Position numbers and translations under genes: made by a program. From Micavibrio sp. (GTDB taxonomy: Bacteria; Pseudomonadota; Alphaproteobacteria; Micavibrionales; Micavibrionaceae): a stretch of 64,000 nucleotides of DNA. The stretch lies in the NCBI GenBank assembly GCA_028290825.1, contig JAQGJB010000010.1, positions 16,356 to 80,355 of the forward strand, given 5' to 3'. The notes beneath the pieces are model-generated. The model searched no databases and was not told where the DNA came from. It was given only the letters and a program-made list of their open reading frames with translations. Shown piece by piece: positions 55,151-64,000 of the stretch; position 1 is the stretch's first letter, and each line of letters begins with the position of its first letter.

Positions 55151-56791
55151 TTACTGCGAGATATAAAGCTGACTGACGTTGCGCGCAATCGCCTGGAAGG
55201 CGAGCAACAGATCGCTGCCGTTTTGCGAGGCGTAAAAATGGCTGGCATCCTTGGCGCAATATTGCATCAGGGCCTTGCCGTTCGGATAATCATCGACCTT
55301 GAAGCCGATGGTATAAATCTCGATCCCGGCAGCCTTCATGCCATCGCATAATTTCCGGCCCTGGCTGTAGGAGTCGCCGTTCGGCGCATTGCAGTTGATG
55401 TGATCGGAGGTATTGCCACTTCCCGTTGTAGCATCCTTGGCGATGACGCCGTTGCAATAGGGGCTGTTGAATTCGCCGTCGGTCATGATCACCGCGACCT
55501 TGTGAAGCTGATCCGCGTCATATTTTTTCGGGGCCGAATAACTGCCGTTTGAATTCGGTGCCCATAAATATCCCCAGTCGGGCGCAAGCATGTACCATCC
55601 CCAGGCAATGCCGGCCTGCCCGCCCGTTGAACCCGTCGCGGTCAGCGCGTCGATATCCGCCTTTAAAACGGTCTTGTCGCTTGTCAGGGGTCTGACCTTA
55701 TTGGTCAGACACGGATTGCTGCTGGCCGGGTAATTCATGCCGACACGGTTTGCCGCGCTGGTTGGCGGCGTATCGGTGTAGGCCGCGCTGCCCGTGCGTT
55801 CAGACACGCAGGTGCTGAGGCCGAAGAAATTATTGGTTCCGGTGGCGCTCAGGAAATAATAATTCTGGCAGCCCAGCTTGGTGCAGGCCGCCGTTCCTGT
55901 TCCGCCTGTCGTTGTGAAAGTGCCATAGCTTGTTCCGTTGATGCCGCTTAAATTAAACTTCGTCGCGGTCGGTGAAGCCACGGTAAAAAACTTTCCGTTC
56001 AGCTGCGTCATGCCTTTGACGCCGGAAATATAAACGACCTCGCCTGCCTTGAAATTATGACCGCCGGTGGTAATGACAACCGGATTGGCCTTTGTTGCGC
56101 CTGTAATATTGAAGACCGAGTTATCGGCCGCACCGCGCACCGCCGCGGCATAAGTCCCGGCATTCACCGCCACGGCATAGGGAACGATGGCGATCTCCGA
56201 CGTGTATTGCGACTGATCGGTGTAGACCACCGTATCGATCAGCGATTTAGCCGCCGTTTTAAGATCGTCGATTTTCTTGGTTTTGTTTGAGGAGTCGCTG
56301 TAATTATCCATCGACCCGGAAATATCGAGAATAAGCGCAAGCTCGATGTTGCTTCCGACCAGGCGGTTGACGCGCGTTGTCGCCGTGGTGTTGATGGTGC
56401 CGAGATCCTTGGTCAGGAAGCGCATAAATCCCGTCTCGAAACTGGCCGAGCCGGTCACAGTCACCTGGTCGCCGCTCTTGGTCAGTTTGACGTTATAATA
56501 GCCACCAATTCTTCCAGGCGGATAATTCGCCGCCATGAATTTATCGACGCGCGCCTGCATCTGCGCTTCGGTCAGACCCGCAGATCCCGCAGCCGCCAGG
56601 GCGGCGGCATCAAGGGCACGCGCCAAACGTTCCTTCACCATATAGCTTTGCGTGACATCGATACCAAGGCCGATTGTCGCCGTCATCACGGGGATCAGCA
56701 GCGCCATATACAACACGATGGAACCGCGCCTGCACGACACCCAGGCCGAGAGCAAACGCCGCATGCAACCCTGTTCCCTGATGTCGTTCAT
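55151..56791 (-). CDS. tadG: TadG-like pilus assembly protein with von Willebrand A domain
   Basis: The product has 546 residues from the ATG at 56791. An N-terminal pseudopilin-like membrane segment (LYMALLIPVMTATIGLGID) precedes an ordered region and a vWA domain with the MIDAS start DISGSM (in ALILDISGSMD) and VAVIMTDGEFN. The vWA domain is split by a repeat-rich insert. TadG anchors the pilus and stabilises it in the envelope. Confidence 0.88.
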   Translation of the reverse strand: MNDIREQGCMRRLLSAWVSCRRGSIVLYMALLIPVMTATIGLGIDVTQSYMVKERLARALDAAALAAAGSAGLTEAQMQARVDKFMAANYPPGRIGGYYNVKLTKSGDQVTVTGSASFETGFMRFLTKDLGTINTTATTRVNRLVGSNIELALILDISGSMDNYSDSSNKTKKIDDLKTAAKSLIDTVVYTDQSQYTSEIAIVPYAVAVNAGTYAAAVRGAADNSVFNITGATKANPVVITTGGHNFKAGEVVYISGVKGMTQLNGKFFTVASPTATKFNLSGINGTSYGTFTTTGGTGTAACTKLGCQNYYFLSATGTNNFFGLSTCVSERTGSAAYTDTPPTSAANRVGMNYPASSNPCLTNKVRPLTSDKTVLKADIDALTATGSTGGQAGIAWGWYMLAPDWGYLWAPNSNGSYSAPKKYDADQLHKVAVIMTDGEFNSPYCNGVIAKDATTGSGNTSDHINCNAPNGDSYSQGRKLCDGMKAAGIEIYTIGFKVDDYPNGKALMQYCAKDASHFYASQNGSDLLLAFQAIARNVSQLYISQ

Positions 56792-56813
56792 GACTGTGTC
56801 CGTTCCTAAAAAT

Positions 56814-57362
56814 CTATTGAAAGGTAACCAGGGCAGAACGCCGCCCGCGTGTGAAGGCGCGTTCCTGCATCCGGAAGGCCGGAATGATCTGGCTGCCAAA
56901 GGTGGGCTTGTAGTCGTAGATCATCGTCACCACCATCGCCCCTTCGCCCGATACGCCCAGCCCCTTCGACGCGGCCAGCGCATCGGCGGATGATGCGTTA
57001 GAATAGGCGGTAGTGCCCATATTATAAGTCTTCTCCCAGAGCTTCGTCGGGTTATCCGAACTGTCGAATTTCACGCTCAGCACATCAATGCCGAAATCGC
57101 TCGATTTACCGGCATAGGGCAGCATCGTCAGCACTGCAGCCTCTATTGCCTGGTCAAGGTCAGCCTGGGTCAAAACGGGTTTACGCGCCACAAGATCGGC
57201 AACCACCTGCGAAGCAGTGATCATCTTGTGGTTGGCCGTCAGCGCCCTGCCCACTTCCCACACACCGAACAGCATGGTTACCAGGATGGGTAGCAGCAAC
57301 GCCGCCTCGACCGCATTCGATCCATCCTTCTGCTTTAAATATCTGCACAAAATCCCTGTCAT
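56814..57362 (-). CDS. TadE-like pseudopilin
   Basis: The product has 182 residues. The N-terminal SNAVEAALLLPILVTMLFGV with glutamate five residues after the likely cleavage site marks a TadE/F pseudopilin. The rest is a soluble domain. It overlaps the next gene upstream by ATGA. TadE and TadF are minor pilins needed for pilus assembly. Confidence 0.85.
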   Translation of the reverse strand: MTGILCRYLKQKDGSNAVEAALLLPILVTMLFGVWEVGRALTANHKMITASQVVADLVARKPVLTQADLDQAIEAAVLTMLPYAGKSSDFGIDVLSVKFDSSDNPTKLWEKTYNMGTTAYSNASSADALAASKGLGVSGEGAMVVTMIYDYKPTFGSQIIPAFRMQERAFTRGRRSALVTFQ

Positions 57363-57901
57363 ATCGAACCCGGCGTATAGGGTTCGTTTTCAAGGACGAC
57401 GGTACTGGTCAGCGGCATCGACTGATCCGGCTGGGTCGAGAATAATTTTCCGAACAAGGGGGTCATCATGTAATATTTGTAATACACCCTGATCAGGACG
57501 ACGCTACCTGCGGCACCGGGGTCGAAACCCTGTGATTTGAACGATCCGTCGGCATTGAACTTCGCGTGGTTATCGGCAGCCGTGGTGAAATTCCCGTCGG
57601 CCATCGTCACGGCCTCCAGCCCGATTTTCGAACAATCGATCAATCCGTAAAGATGGGTGCACAGATCATCCTTGAAAGCCTTCTGCATATCTGTGACGCC
57701 GCTTGACTGCAACTGGCCGGTCCGCACCATACGCGAACTGACGCTCAGCGCATATTCCAGCGTGTTGGCAGCGCCGAAGAAAACACAAAGTTCGAAAATG
57801 GCGATCGTCATGTAAATAAAAGGAATGGCGACAAAGCCGAATTCAATCGCGGCCGTACCTTCCTCATCCTTGTAACGTCTGATAATCGAGCGCAGGTCCA
57901 T
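57359..57901 (-). CDS. TadE-family pseudopilin
   Basis: The product has 180 residues from the ATG at 57901. The N-terminal TAAIEFGFVAIPFIYMTIAI is the TadE-like pseudopilin core. A long soluble part follows, with a Cys pair (CTHLYGLIDC). It lies directly before the other pseudopilin and overlaps it by ATGA, the pairing known from tadE-tadF. Confidence 0.85.
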   Translation of the reverse strand: MDLRSIIRRYKDEEGTAAIEFGFVAIPFIYMTIAIFELCVFFGAANTLEYALSVSSRMVRTGQLQSSGVTDMQKAFKDDLCTHLYGLIDCSKIGLEAVTMADGNFTTAADNHAKFNADGSFKSQGFDPGAAGSVVLIRVYYKYYMMTPLFGKLFSTQPDQSMPLTSTVVLENEPYTPGSI

Positions 57902-58038
57902 GACCCGGATTTCCCCTGATAAAGTCCAAATATTCCTGAAGCTGGTGTGAAACCTCACGCCACCCAATTCCCATTATAGGAGCGAAAAATTTAACCTCCT
58001 GTAAATCTTGTATAAAAACTGGATTGTATTTGATGTAT

Positions 58039-58560
58039 TCAGCGCGCTCTGGCTGCTTTTCCGGCATTGCCGCCCTCGGCGTCCTGGTCGAGGGGGAAGC
58101 CTTGGGAATCCAGCGGCAGATCCCCTGTCACTTCGCGGCCCCAGCGTGCGATCAGGTCGGTCCGGCGCTTGGCCATGTTCTGCAATCTCGTGCCGCTGGT
58201 CTGCACCATGATCGTCGCCACCAGGCCGGATACGGCCCAGTCGACGATATAACCGACACTGGCGGCGCAATACATGACGATGATGGTGCGCGGGTCGGTA
58301 ATGATGGTGAAGGCATGATCCAGCGTATTCCCGCCGCCCCAGAGCTGCAGCAGAAAGGGCATGCACCCCGCCAGGTTCAGGGCGCCCACGGTCACACCGC
58401 GAGTCTTTTCCGACGACCGGTCAATAAATACAGCGGTCAGGGTGGGCAGCATTCCGATAATTACCAGGACCATCGTCGGCATGAAAATCAGGCCGCAGAT
58501 CAGACTGAAAATCAGGATAGCCCGGACCTGAATACTCATACCGCGTTTTTTCTTCGTCAT
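58039..58560 (-). CDS. Small membrane protein of the tad locus, unknown
   Basis: The product has 173 residues with two to four hydrophobic segments (ILIFSLICGLIFMPTMVLVI, TIIVMYCAASVGYIVDW, SGLVATIMVQ). The C terminus is charged. Its ATG overlaps the pseudokinase stop, so they are coupled. No family is recognised. Coupling to the kinase-like gene and to the tad operon suggests a sensor or assembly partner. Confidence 0.6.
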   Translation of the reverse strand: MTKKKRGMSIQVRAILIFSLICGLIFMPTMVLVIIGMLPTLTAVFIDRSSEKTRGVTVGALNLAGCMPFLLQLWGGGNTLDHAFTIITDPRTIIVMYCAASVGYIVDWAVSGLVATIMVQTSGTRLQNMAKRRTDLIARWGREVTGDLPLDSQGFPLDQDAEGGNAGKAARAR

Positions 58561-60638
58561 CAGAACACCGAACCCTTCGACAGGTACATAAAGATGAAGA
58601 ACATGATGGCAAGGCCCGACAGCACGCAGGAGACAAGCGCGGCAACTTCGCGGCCAATGCTTTTGCCGAACATGCTGGGGTTGGCCATTTTCTTCTCGAG
58701 GACTGACTGTTCCTGGCTCAGATCATAATATTCCTGACGCGCCTGGTTATAGCCGTCAATATCGTATGCGAGTGTCTGCGCATTTGTGACCAGGCCGACG
58801 ATTTTTGAAATATCCCCGCCCTCGATCAGGCTGGCGGCTTTTTTCTTCAGTTTGGCGCGTAGCTCGCGGTCATGGAACCTTGCGTAAACCGGGTCAAGAA
58901 TCTCCGTCACCCATTTACACACACCGGGCAGGCGCTCCATGCGTGAACGCTGCTGGATCGTGGCCAGGGTTTTGATATTGCCGAGGATTTTTTTATAATT
59001 GTCACTGGAATTCAGTTCAATGAGGAAGCCGTCCACATCCTTGCGGTCCTTGACCGACAGGAACGCGACGCTATGGCGGTCGAAGAAAAGCTCGGGCCGA
59101 TTGGGCTGTGTGGAGATGCGCTCGAACGCGCGCAGCATATCTTCCGGTGTGCGCACATAAAATCCGCGCAGTTTTTCACTCAGACAAGGGCAATCGGGAT
59201 TGAGGAAATAGAGACAGCGTTCGATGCCGTAGGCAATATTGCTCTGGCGCAGGAAGGCGCGGCAGTTTTCGAACTGGGTCAGCACCGCACCGACATCTTC
59301 CCTGCCCTCGGCCTGTGCCGTCACCCAGAATGCCATGATCTGCTGATTGATCAGGTCGATATAGGGCTGAAGGTCGGACCGCATGACGATCGCATTGGTC
59401 AGGCAATGGCCGACACCGTCAGGAAAGAACGTAAGCCCTTTATACCGCACCGGCGCCTCGGGATCGAGCGCCATCGATACCATGCTGAGCAGGCGGTCCC
59501 AGTAACCGGGGCCGTGTCCCATGTCCTCGGATACCTTAGCGGCCTCTTCCAGCCTTTTCTGAACCGACGAATCTTCGAGCGAGCGGCTGATCCATTGTTC
59601 CAGCGCCTTGGTTTCGACCAGTTGCGAGGCTTCGGCCTGGTTTCGCCCCAGATCCATGGCAAGGAATTGCGGACGGAAATAACGTTCGCCGTCATAGATG
59701 AGGGGGCGCGCCGCTTTCGGTTTCTTGAAACCCTGCTTCGGTGAAATATGCTGGCCGTCGGACCAGGCCATGACTTCCTTCACCGTCCAGCGCATATCCG
59801 GATCATCGTTCAGCAGACCGCGCAGCAATTCAACCAGATTTCCGGAGATACGGTCCTTGCCCGTATAGGCGGCAAGGCTGCCAATCTCCAGGCGGTGACG
59901 GATGGTTTCGTCGACGCTCATCCCCTCCATCGGGTCGCGTGTTCTCACCAGCATGGCAAGGCTCACGCCCAACGCATAAATATCAACAGCGGGCAGATGC
60001 GGCGCGCGCCCCAGCGGTGACGACATGCCGAGTTCGACCGGCAGAAACATCGGGTGCTGATTGGAGGCTGTCGGCACGGCAAGGCAATCGCCGAGAATGA
60101 CCCGTTCCACCGTACCGCTGCCCACGCCATAAATCGTCGAGGCGCGGATATTGCCGTGTACAATCGTGGCATCATGCAGATCGGCGATAGCGGGAAGAAT
60201 GGAATTCAGAACCGGCCCCATGATCAGGTCGGGACGCATGGTCAGCCCGGTGAATTCACCCTCCGGCATCATCGGGCGGCCCACCGGCATCTCATAGATC
60301 AGGACAAAACGTTCGCTTTTCGCCGGCGGCCAATAAAACACGCCGTGTTCCACCATTTTAACGAGGGCGGTGTTGTTCATCGTCGCATAGGACGAGATAT
60401 AGCGCATGCGCGGGGTCAGATGCGGTTCGCAGATCAGGGCGTAATGCGTGACCTGCGATACGTCTGCCAGCGCCGAGGCCGCATAGGCGCGTACCGACCC
60501 CTGATCAAGCGCGGGCAGGCGTTTTTCAGGATTGATGTAAAAACTGTCCCCCAGGCGGGTGATCATGGTCAATCCACCGCCGGACGCCGCCGCGGGTGCA
60601 AAGGGATCAGCAGGTTTCTCGCTCTGAATATCGCTCAC
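58560..60638 (-). CDS. Pseudokinase-like protein with C-terminal membrane anchor
   Basis: The product has 692 residues from a GTG. The kinase fold is visible in VHGNIRASTIYG (residues 160-171), ILGDCLAVP (181-189) and AVDIYALGVSLAML (217-230). These sites lie where HRD, DFG and the F helix belong. HRD is HGN, so the catalytic aspartate is replaced, DFG is DCL, and no VAIK-type lysine is found. It is therefore probably inactive. A large helical region follows, and a membrane segment ends it (AALVSCVLSGLAIMFFIFMY). First gene of the tad block. Confidence 0.75.
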   Translation of the reverse strand: MSDIQSEKPADPFAPAAASGGGLTMITRLGDSFYINPEKRLPALDQGSVRAYAASALADVSQVTHYALICEPHLTPRMRYISSYATMNNTALVKMVEHGVFYWPPAKSERFVLIYEMPVGRPMMPEGEFTGLTMRPDLIMGPVLNSILPAIADLHDATIVHGNIRASTIYGVGSGTVERVILGDCLAVPTASNQHPMFLPVELGMSSPLGRAPHLPAVDIYALGVSLAMLVRTRDPMEGMSVDETIRHRLEIGSLAAYTGKDRISGNLVELLRGLLNDDPDMRWTVKEVMAWSDGQHISPKQGFKKPKAARPLIYDGERYFRPQFLAMDLGRNQAEASQLVETKALEQWISRSLEDSSVQKRLEEAAKVSEDMGHGPGYWDRLLSMVSMALDPEAPVRYKGLTFFPDGVGHCLTNAIVMRSDLQPYIDLINQQIMAFWVTAQAEGREDVGAVLTQFENCRAFLRQSNIAYGIERCLYFLNPDCPCLSEKLRGFYVRTPEDMLRAFERISTQPNRPELFFDRHSVAFLSVKDRKDVDGFLIELNSSDNYKKILGNIKTLATIQQRSRMERLPGVCKWVTEILDPVYARFHDRELRAKLKKKAASLIEGGDISKIVGLVTNAQTLAYDIDGYNQARQEYYDLSQEQSVLEKKMANPSMFGKSIGREVAALVSCVLSGLAIMFFIFMYLSKGSVF

Positions 60639-60772
60639 GCGCGCCTGACACTGGTGTAATTTTTATTATGAAAAGACATGTCGCCAGAACGGCAACAGGT
60701 ATAGTCTAACTGCGATAGGGCGATTTGTAAAACTTTCCCCCATCACCGCGCTTTAACCTGGATCTCTCCGGT

Positions 60773-62077
60773 TCAGGCGAGGAACGGGTCCTGCATGAGG
60801 ATCGTGTCATCGCGTTCGGGGCTGGTGGAAAGCAGGGTAACCGGGGCTTCAATCAACTCCTCGACGCGGCGGACATATTTCACGGCTTCCGCGGGCAGTT
60901 GCGCCCAGCTTCTTGCGCCCTGTGTGCTGCCGCTCCAGCCGGGAATGGTTTCATAGACCGGTTTGACGCTGGCCTGGCTGATCGAGGAGGCAGGCAGATG
61001 GTCGAAGCGTTCGCCGTTCAGTTCGTAACCGACGCAGATTTTCAATTCCTGCATCCCGTCCAGAACGTCAAGCTTGGTCAGGGCGATACCGTCGATGCCG
61101 CCGACCTTTAGAGCCTGGCGCACCATCACCGCGTCGAACCACCCGCAACGGCGCTTGCGGCCCGTAACGGTGCCGAATTCATGACCGCGCTGGCCCAGCA
61201 ATTCGCCGATATCGTTTTGCTGTTCCGTCGGGAACGGGCCGCTGCCGACCCTTGTCGTATAGGCCTTGGTGATGCCGAGAACATAGCCGACCGATTTCGG
61301 ACCCACACCCGACCCAGCCGCAGCCTGTCCGGCCACGGTGTTTGACGATGTGACATAAGGGTAAGTGCCGTGATCGACATCAAGCATCGTGCCCTGCGCG
61401 CCTTCGAACAGAACTTTCTCCCGCGCCACGCGCGCCTGTTCCAGACGTTTCCAGACAACGCCGGTATAGGGCAGGATTTTCTCACCCACCTGCATCAGAT
61501 CGTCATAAATTGTCATCAGGTCGAGCGTCGGCGCGCCCAGCCCCTTCAACAACGCATTATGATGGATGAGAAGGGATTCAAGTTTTTCCTTCACCAGTTC
61601 CGGATGTGCAAGGTCGCAGACGCGCAGACCGCGCCGCGCCACTTTATCTTCATAGGACGGGCCGATGCCGCGCCCGGTCGTGCCGATCTCGGCACCCGGC
61701 TTTGCAGCGGAGCGCGCCGCCTCCAGCGCCTTGTCGGTCGCCGAATGCATGGGAAGGATCAGTGTGGCGTTCTCCGCCAGCAAAAGATTTTCCGGCGTAA
61801 CCGTCACACCCTTTTCAGTGATTGAGGCAATTTCCTTCACCAGGTGCCAGGGATCGACGACAACGCCGTTGCCGATGATAGAGAGCTTGCCGGGGCGCAC
61901 AATGCCGGAGGGCAGAAGACTAAGTTTATAGACCACACCGTCGATGACCAGCGTATGCCCGGCATTATGCCCGCCCTGGAAACGCACGACAATGTCCGCA
62001 CGGCTGGACAGCCAGTCGACAATCTTGCCCTTGCCCTCATCACCCCATTGGGACCCTATGACTGCGACGTTACCCAT
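60773..62077 (-). CDS. purA: Adenylosuccinate synthetase
   Basis: The product has 434 residues. The GTP-binding start [19 protein letters not shown], the [17 protein letters not shown] loop, [13 protein letters not shown] and the [11 protein letters not shown] motif are all present. It joins IMP and aspartate with GTP in AMP synthesis. Ribosome site GGAGAGTAAT precedes the ATG. Confidence 0.98.
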   Translation of the reverse strand: MGNVAVIGSQWGDEGKGKIVDWLSSRADIVVRFQGGHNAGHTLVIDGVVYKLSLLPSGIVRPGKLSIIGNGVVVDPWHLVKEIASITEKGVTVTPENLLLAENATLILPMHSATDKALEAARSAAKPGAEIGTTGRGIGPSYEDKVARRGLRVCDLAHPELVKEKLESLLIHHNALLKGLGAPTLDLMTIYDDLMQVGEKILPYTGVVWKRLEQARVAREKVLFEGAQGTMLDVDHGTYPYVTSSNTVAGQAAAGSGVGPKSVGYVLGITKAYTTRVGSGPFPTEQQNDIGELLGQRGHEFGTVTGRKRRCGWFDAVMVRQALKVGGIDGIALTKLDVLDGMQELKICVGYELNGERFDHLPASSISQASVKPVYETIPGWSGSTQGARSWAQLPAEAVKYVRRVEELIEAPVTLLSTSPERDDTILMQDPFLA

Positions 62078-62255
62078 TATTACTCTCCGTGTTGGCTGTT
62101 ACCGCCAAGTCTTGCCTGAGGGAGCGCCTCTAATCAAGGCTATGAAGGGCAAAAAGTGTCTGCAAAAGGTAAAAATGCCGCGTGACTCCGGGCTGTGTGC
62201 TTTATATTGTGGCCGGAAGCTTAATCTCCGCTCATGCCCGGGAATAGCGCAGCTC

Positions 62256-62289
62256 AAAGAAAAGCCGGGTCTGAGCCCGGCTTTTCTTT
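62256..62289 (-). terminator. Terminator of the ankyrin-like gene
   Basis: A perfect 14-bp stem (62256-62269 with 62276-62289) with A- and T-rich ends lies 21 nt after the stop of the leftward gene. It would also stop rightward transcription. Confidence 0.9.
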
Positions 62290-62310
62290 ATCTTCGTTTA
62301 GATATGATTC

Positions 62311-62601
62311 TTATGCGGCGTCGGAACGGCGGCCAAAGCCACGGCGTTCTTCGCCCTGATACCCGCCGTGGAAACCGTCGGAGATCAGGCCCATGCGTTG
62401 CAGGTCTTTTGTCTGTTTTGCGGCCAGAATGGTCTGGGCGGCATCGATTTTATTGTGCTGGGTGGCGATGTTGAAGGCGGTGCGGCCTTCCTCGTCGCGT
62501 GCGCCGAAATCAACGTCTTCGAAAACGAGTGCACGGATGGTTGCTTTGTCACCGGCTTTGGCTGCGGCGTAGAGACGGGCCTGGGCTGTTTGATCGGTCA
62601 T
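62311..62601 (-). CDS. Small ankyrin-repeat-like protein
   Basis: The product has 96 residues. The sequence RLYAAAKAGDKATIRALVFE, then DVDFGARDEEGRTAFNIATQ is about two ankyrin units. The C terminus is Gly/Arg-rich (EERRGFGRRSDAA). Ankyrin repeats bind proteins; partner unknown. It is a stand-alone gene with its own terminator. Confidence 0.75.
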   Translation of the reverse strand: MTDQTAQARLYAAAKAGDKATIRALVFEDVDFGARDEEGRTAFNIATQHNKIDAAQTILAAKQTKDLQRMGLISDGFHGGYQGEERRGFGRRSDAA

Positions 62602-62777
62602 GGCATATCCTCGTTTCTTAACGGTTATTGCTAAATTCTGTCGGTAATCTACCTATTAATTCCCATAATGTCAAGCTTCGTGGTAAAATTAATAATCGAG
62701 GGTTTCAGCGTGACAATAACTGTCTCAAAATATCATATCCGGCCCAAAAGGCCCATTTGAAAAAAGAGGAGCAGGCC

Positions 62778-63263
62778 ATGTCTCAGATGATGCGGGTGAT
62801 GCAGATTTTTACAGCGGCTCTCGCCCTGCTTGCGGCTGCGCCTGCCCTCGCCAAAGATGCATCCCCTCCACCCGCCCCGCCGGCCTATGTCCAGCACGTT
62901 GAAAGCGGCACCATTAAAAATGCCTGCTCGCCCTGGGGCAAAATCTCTTTCGTGATCGACCTGAACAATACCCACACCGTCGTTTACGGTTCGCTGGACG
63001 CGATGGAGAAAGGTGGCGGCGCGGTGGTGTTCGAAGCCGACCCTAAAAACGCAAGAGAGGGCCTGGCACAGATTACCAAATGCGCCCGTGACGGAAATCT
63101 CTGCAAACTGAAGGACGGCATTGTCGCCATCACCACCATTGAACCGGAGACGGTAATCGGCGTCGTGCAGATCAGCATGGGCGGCTGGGGCCGATCCTAT
63201 AACGGCAATGAATCACATATGTTCAAGGCGAAATACGACCGGACCAAACCGGCTTGCAATTAA
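62778..63263 (+). CDS. Secreted protein, unknown
   Basis: The product has 161 residues from the ATG behind AAAGAGGAGCAGGCC; longer in-frame sequence has no signal. A signal peptide (IFTAALALLAAAPALAKD) is followed by a proline-rich linker and a folded domain with three spaced cysteines (IKNACSPWGK, TKCARDGNLCKLK). No family is recognised. Confidence 0.65.
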   Translation: MSQMMRVMQIFTAALALLAAAPALAKDASPPPAPPAYVQHVESGTIKNACSPWGKISFVIDLNNTHTVVYGSLDAMEKGGGAVVFEADPKNAREGLAQITKCARDGNLCKLKDGIVAITTIEPETVIGVVQISMGGWGRSYNGNESHMFKAKYDRTKPACN

Positions 63264-63281
63264 ACCTTACCCCCGTCCCTA

Positions 63282-63683
63282 TTACGGCGCGTGGCAAACC
63301 GCTTCGACATTCTGCCCGTCGGGGTCCAGCACAAACGCGCCGTAATAATACTCATGATACTGCGGGCGCAGGCCCGGTGCCCCATTATCGCGTCCGCCTG
63401 CGGCCATGGCGGCGGCGTAAAATGCATCGACCTCGGCCCGCGTTTTCGCGGTGAAGGCCACATGAACATGCGGCGCATTGGCGGGTCCTTCACCGATCCA
63501 GAAATCAGTCTTGGGCGCGATCCCGAATCCGGCGACTTTTTCGCTCCCGTCCCCACCCGGAAATTCCATCAGTTTCGTATAGCCAAGCGGGGCAAGCGCC
63601 GCCGTGTAAAACGCTTTGCTTCTCTCAAAATCGCTGGCGTTCAGGCCGATATGGTCGATCACTTTAGGAAACAGCTTTTTCAA
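63282..63683 (-). CDS. VOC-family (glyoxalase/dioxygenase-like) protein
   Basis: The product has 133 residues. A beta-alpha-beta-beta-beta pattern is seen: [20 protein letters not shown] at the N terminus and then [20 protein letters not shown], then [19 protein letters not shown]. The metal-binding His and Glu are placed as in the VOC superfamily. The substrate is unknown. It overlaps glmM by 20 nt. Confidence 0.88.
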   Translation of the reverse strand: MKKLFPKVIDHIGLNASDFERSKAFYTAALAPLGYTKLMEFPGGDGSEKVAGFGIAPKTDFWIGEGPANAPHVHVAFTAKTRAEVDAFYAAAMAAGGRDNGAPGLRPQYHEYYYGAFVLDPDGQNVEAVCHAP

Positions 63684-64000
63684 TCACAGCGCAGAGATCA
63701 TCGACGATTGACTTCACCTTCGCCGCATCATCCCCTTCTGCCATAACGCGGATCAAAGGTTCGGTGCCCGATGGGCGCACCAGGAGGCGGCCATCATTGG
63801 CGAGGGATTTCTCCGCCTTGGCAATCGCGTCCCTGACCGCTTCGCTTTCAAGCGGCTTGGCACCTGATGCAAAACGCACGTTCTGCAGGATCTGCGGCAG
63901 CGGCGTGAATACATTCAGCGCCGTTGATGCCGGATAGCTTTGCTGTTTCAACACCGCCAAAATTTGCAGGGCCGCCATCATCCCATCCCCGGTGGTGCCG
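63664..64000 (-). CDS. glmM: Phosphoglucosamine mutase, 3' end only
   Basis: About 112 C-terminal residues are visible and the frame is open to the right edge. [18 protein letters not shown] and the phosphate-binding [19 protein letters not shown] loop identify GlmM. It turns glucosamine 6-phosphate into glucosamine 1-phosphate for UDP-GlcNAc, the substrate used by MurA. The 5' end and active serine lie outside the window. Confidence 0.95.
   Translation of the reverse strand, partial: GTTGDGMMAALQILAVLKQQSYPASTALNVFTPLPQILQNVRFASGAKPLESEAVRDAIAKAEKSLANDGRLLVRPSGTEPLIRVMAEGDDAAKVKSIVDDLCAVIEKAVS

Overview
The window looks like part of an alphaproteobacterial chromosome carrying a prophage at its left end. 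The class assignment rests on several signals: a CpdR-type single-domain receiver, a UPF0262 gene, two GTTC-N7-GTTC motifs (the alphaproteobacterial form of the LexA box), and a complete Caulobacter-style cpa/tad pilus locus. I cannot name the genus from sequence alone. A deep or predatory lineage (Micavibrio- or Rhodospirillales-like) is only a guess.

Region 1 (about 1-21,900) is the late half of a long-tailed (siphovirus-type) prophage. Almost everything reads rightward in the usual late order. First come a minor head (MuF) protein, scaffold, major capsid, connector and completion proteins, tail terminator and tail tube. Then come a tail chaperone pair joined by a -1 frameshift, the tape measure, tail-tip and fibre proteins, a glycine-rich adhesin, a holin-like protein, a SAR endolysin and overlapping Rz/Rz1 spanins, and finally a second fibre gene. 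Portal, terminase, integrase and repressor are not visible and would lie to the left. The right end carries cargo-like genes: a membrane-anchored protein with its own strong promoter, and a leftward group containing an SRAP (YedK/HMCES) protein with two SOS boxes. A tRNA-Thr gene follows with its 3' end facing the phage, so it is the likely integration site. Features that stand out are the ADP-ribosyltransferase domain fused to the MuF protein, a predicted pseudoknot before the tail chaperone gene, and a canonical A-AAA-AAC slippery site.

Region 2 (about 22,000-43,100) is ordinary chromosome: dcd, murA, a NUDIX gene, UPF0262, and the tightly overlapping infA-maf-rng cluster followed by tRNA-Phe. 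After these come a secreted HExxH protein, glpD-glpK, a YjbH-like outer-membrane protein, a leucine-dehydrogenase-family enzyme, rluD, a secreted propeller-like protein, a GT4 glycosyltransferase, glucokinase, cpdR, tRNA-Val, a secreted EF-hand protein and a peptidoglycan-binding protein.

Region 3 (about 43,200-60,650) is a tad/cpa pilus locus. Two rightward genes (a CpaC-N-terminal-like protein and TadD) face a long leftward block. In transcription order that block is a pseudokinase-like membrane protein, a small membrane protein, two TadE-like pseudopilins, a vWA TadG-like protein, three Flp prepilins, cpaA, cpaB, cpaC, cpaD, cpaE, cpaF, tadB and tadC. Together they cover pilin, prepilin peptidase, secretin, ATPase, localisation factor and inner-membrane platform. 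Region 4 (60,770-64,000) holds purA, a small ankyrin-like protein, a secreted protein, a VOC-family protein and the 3' end of glmM.
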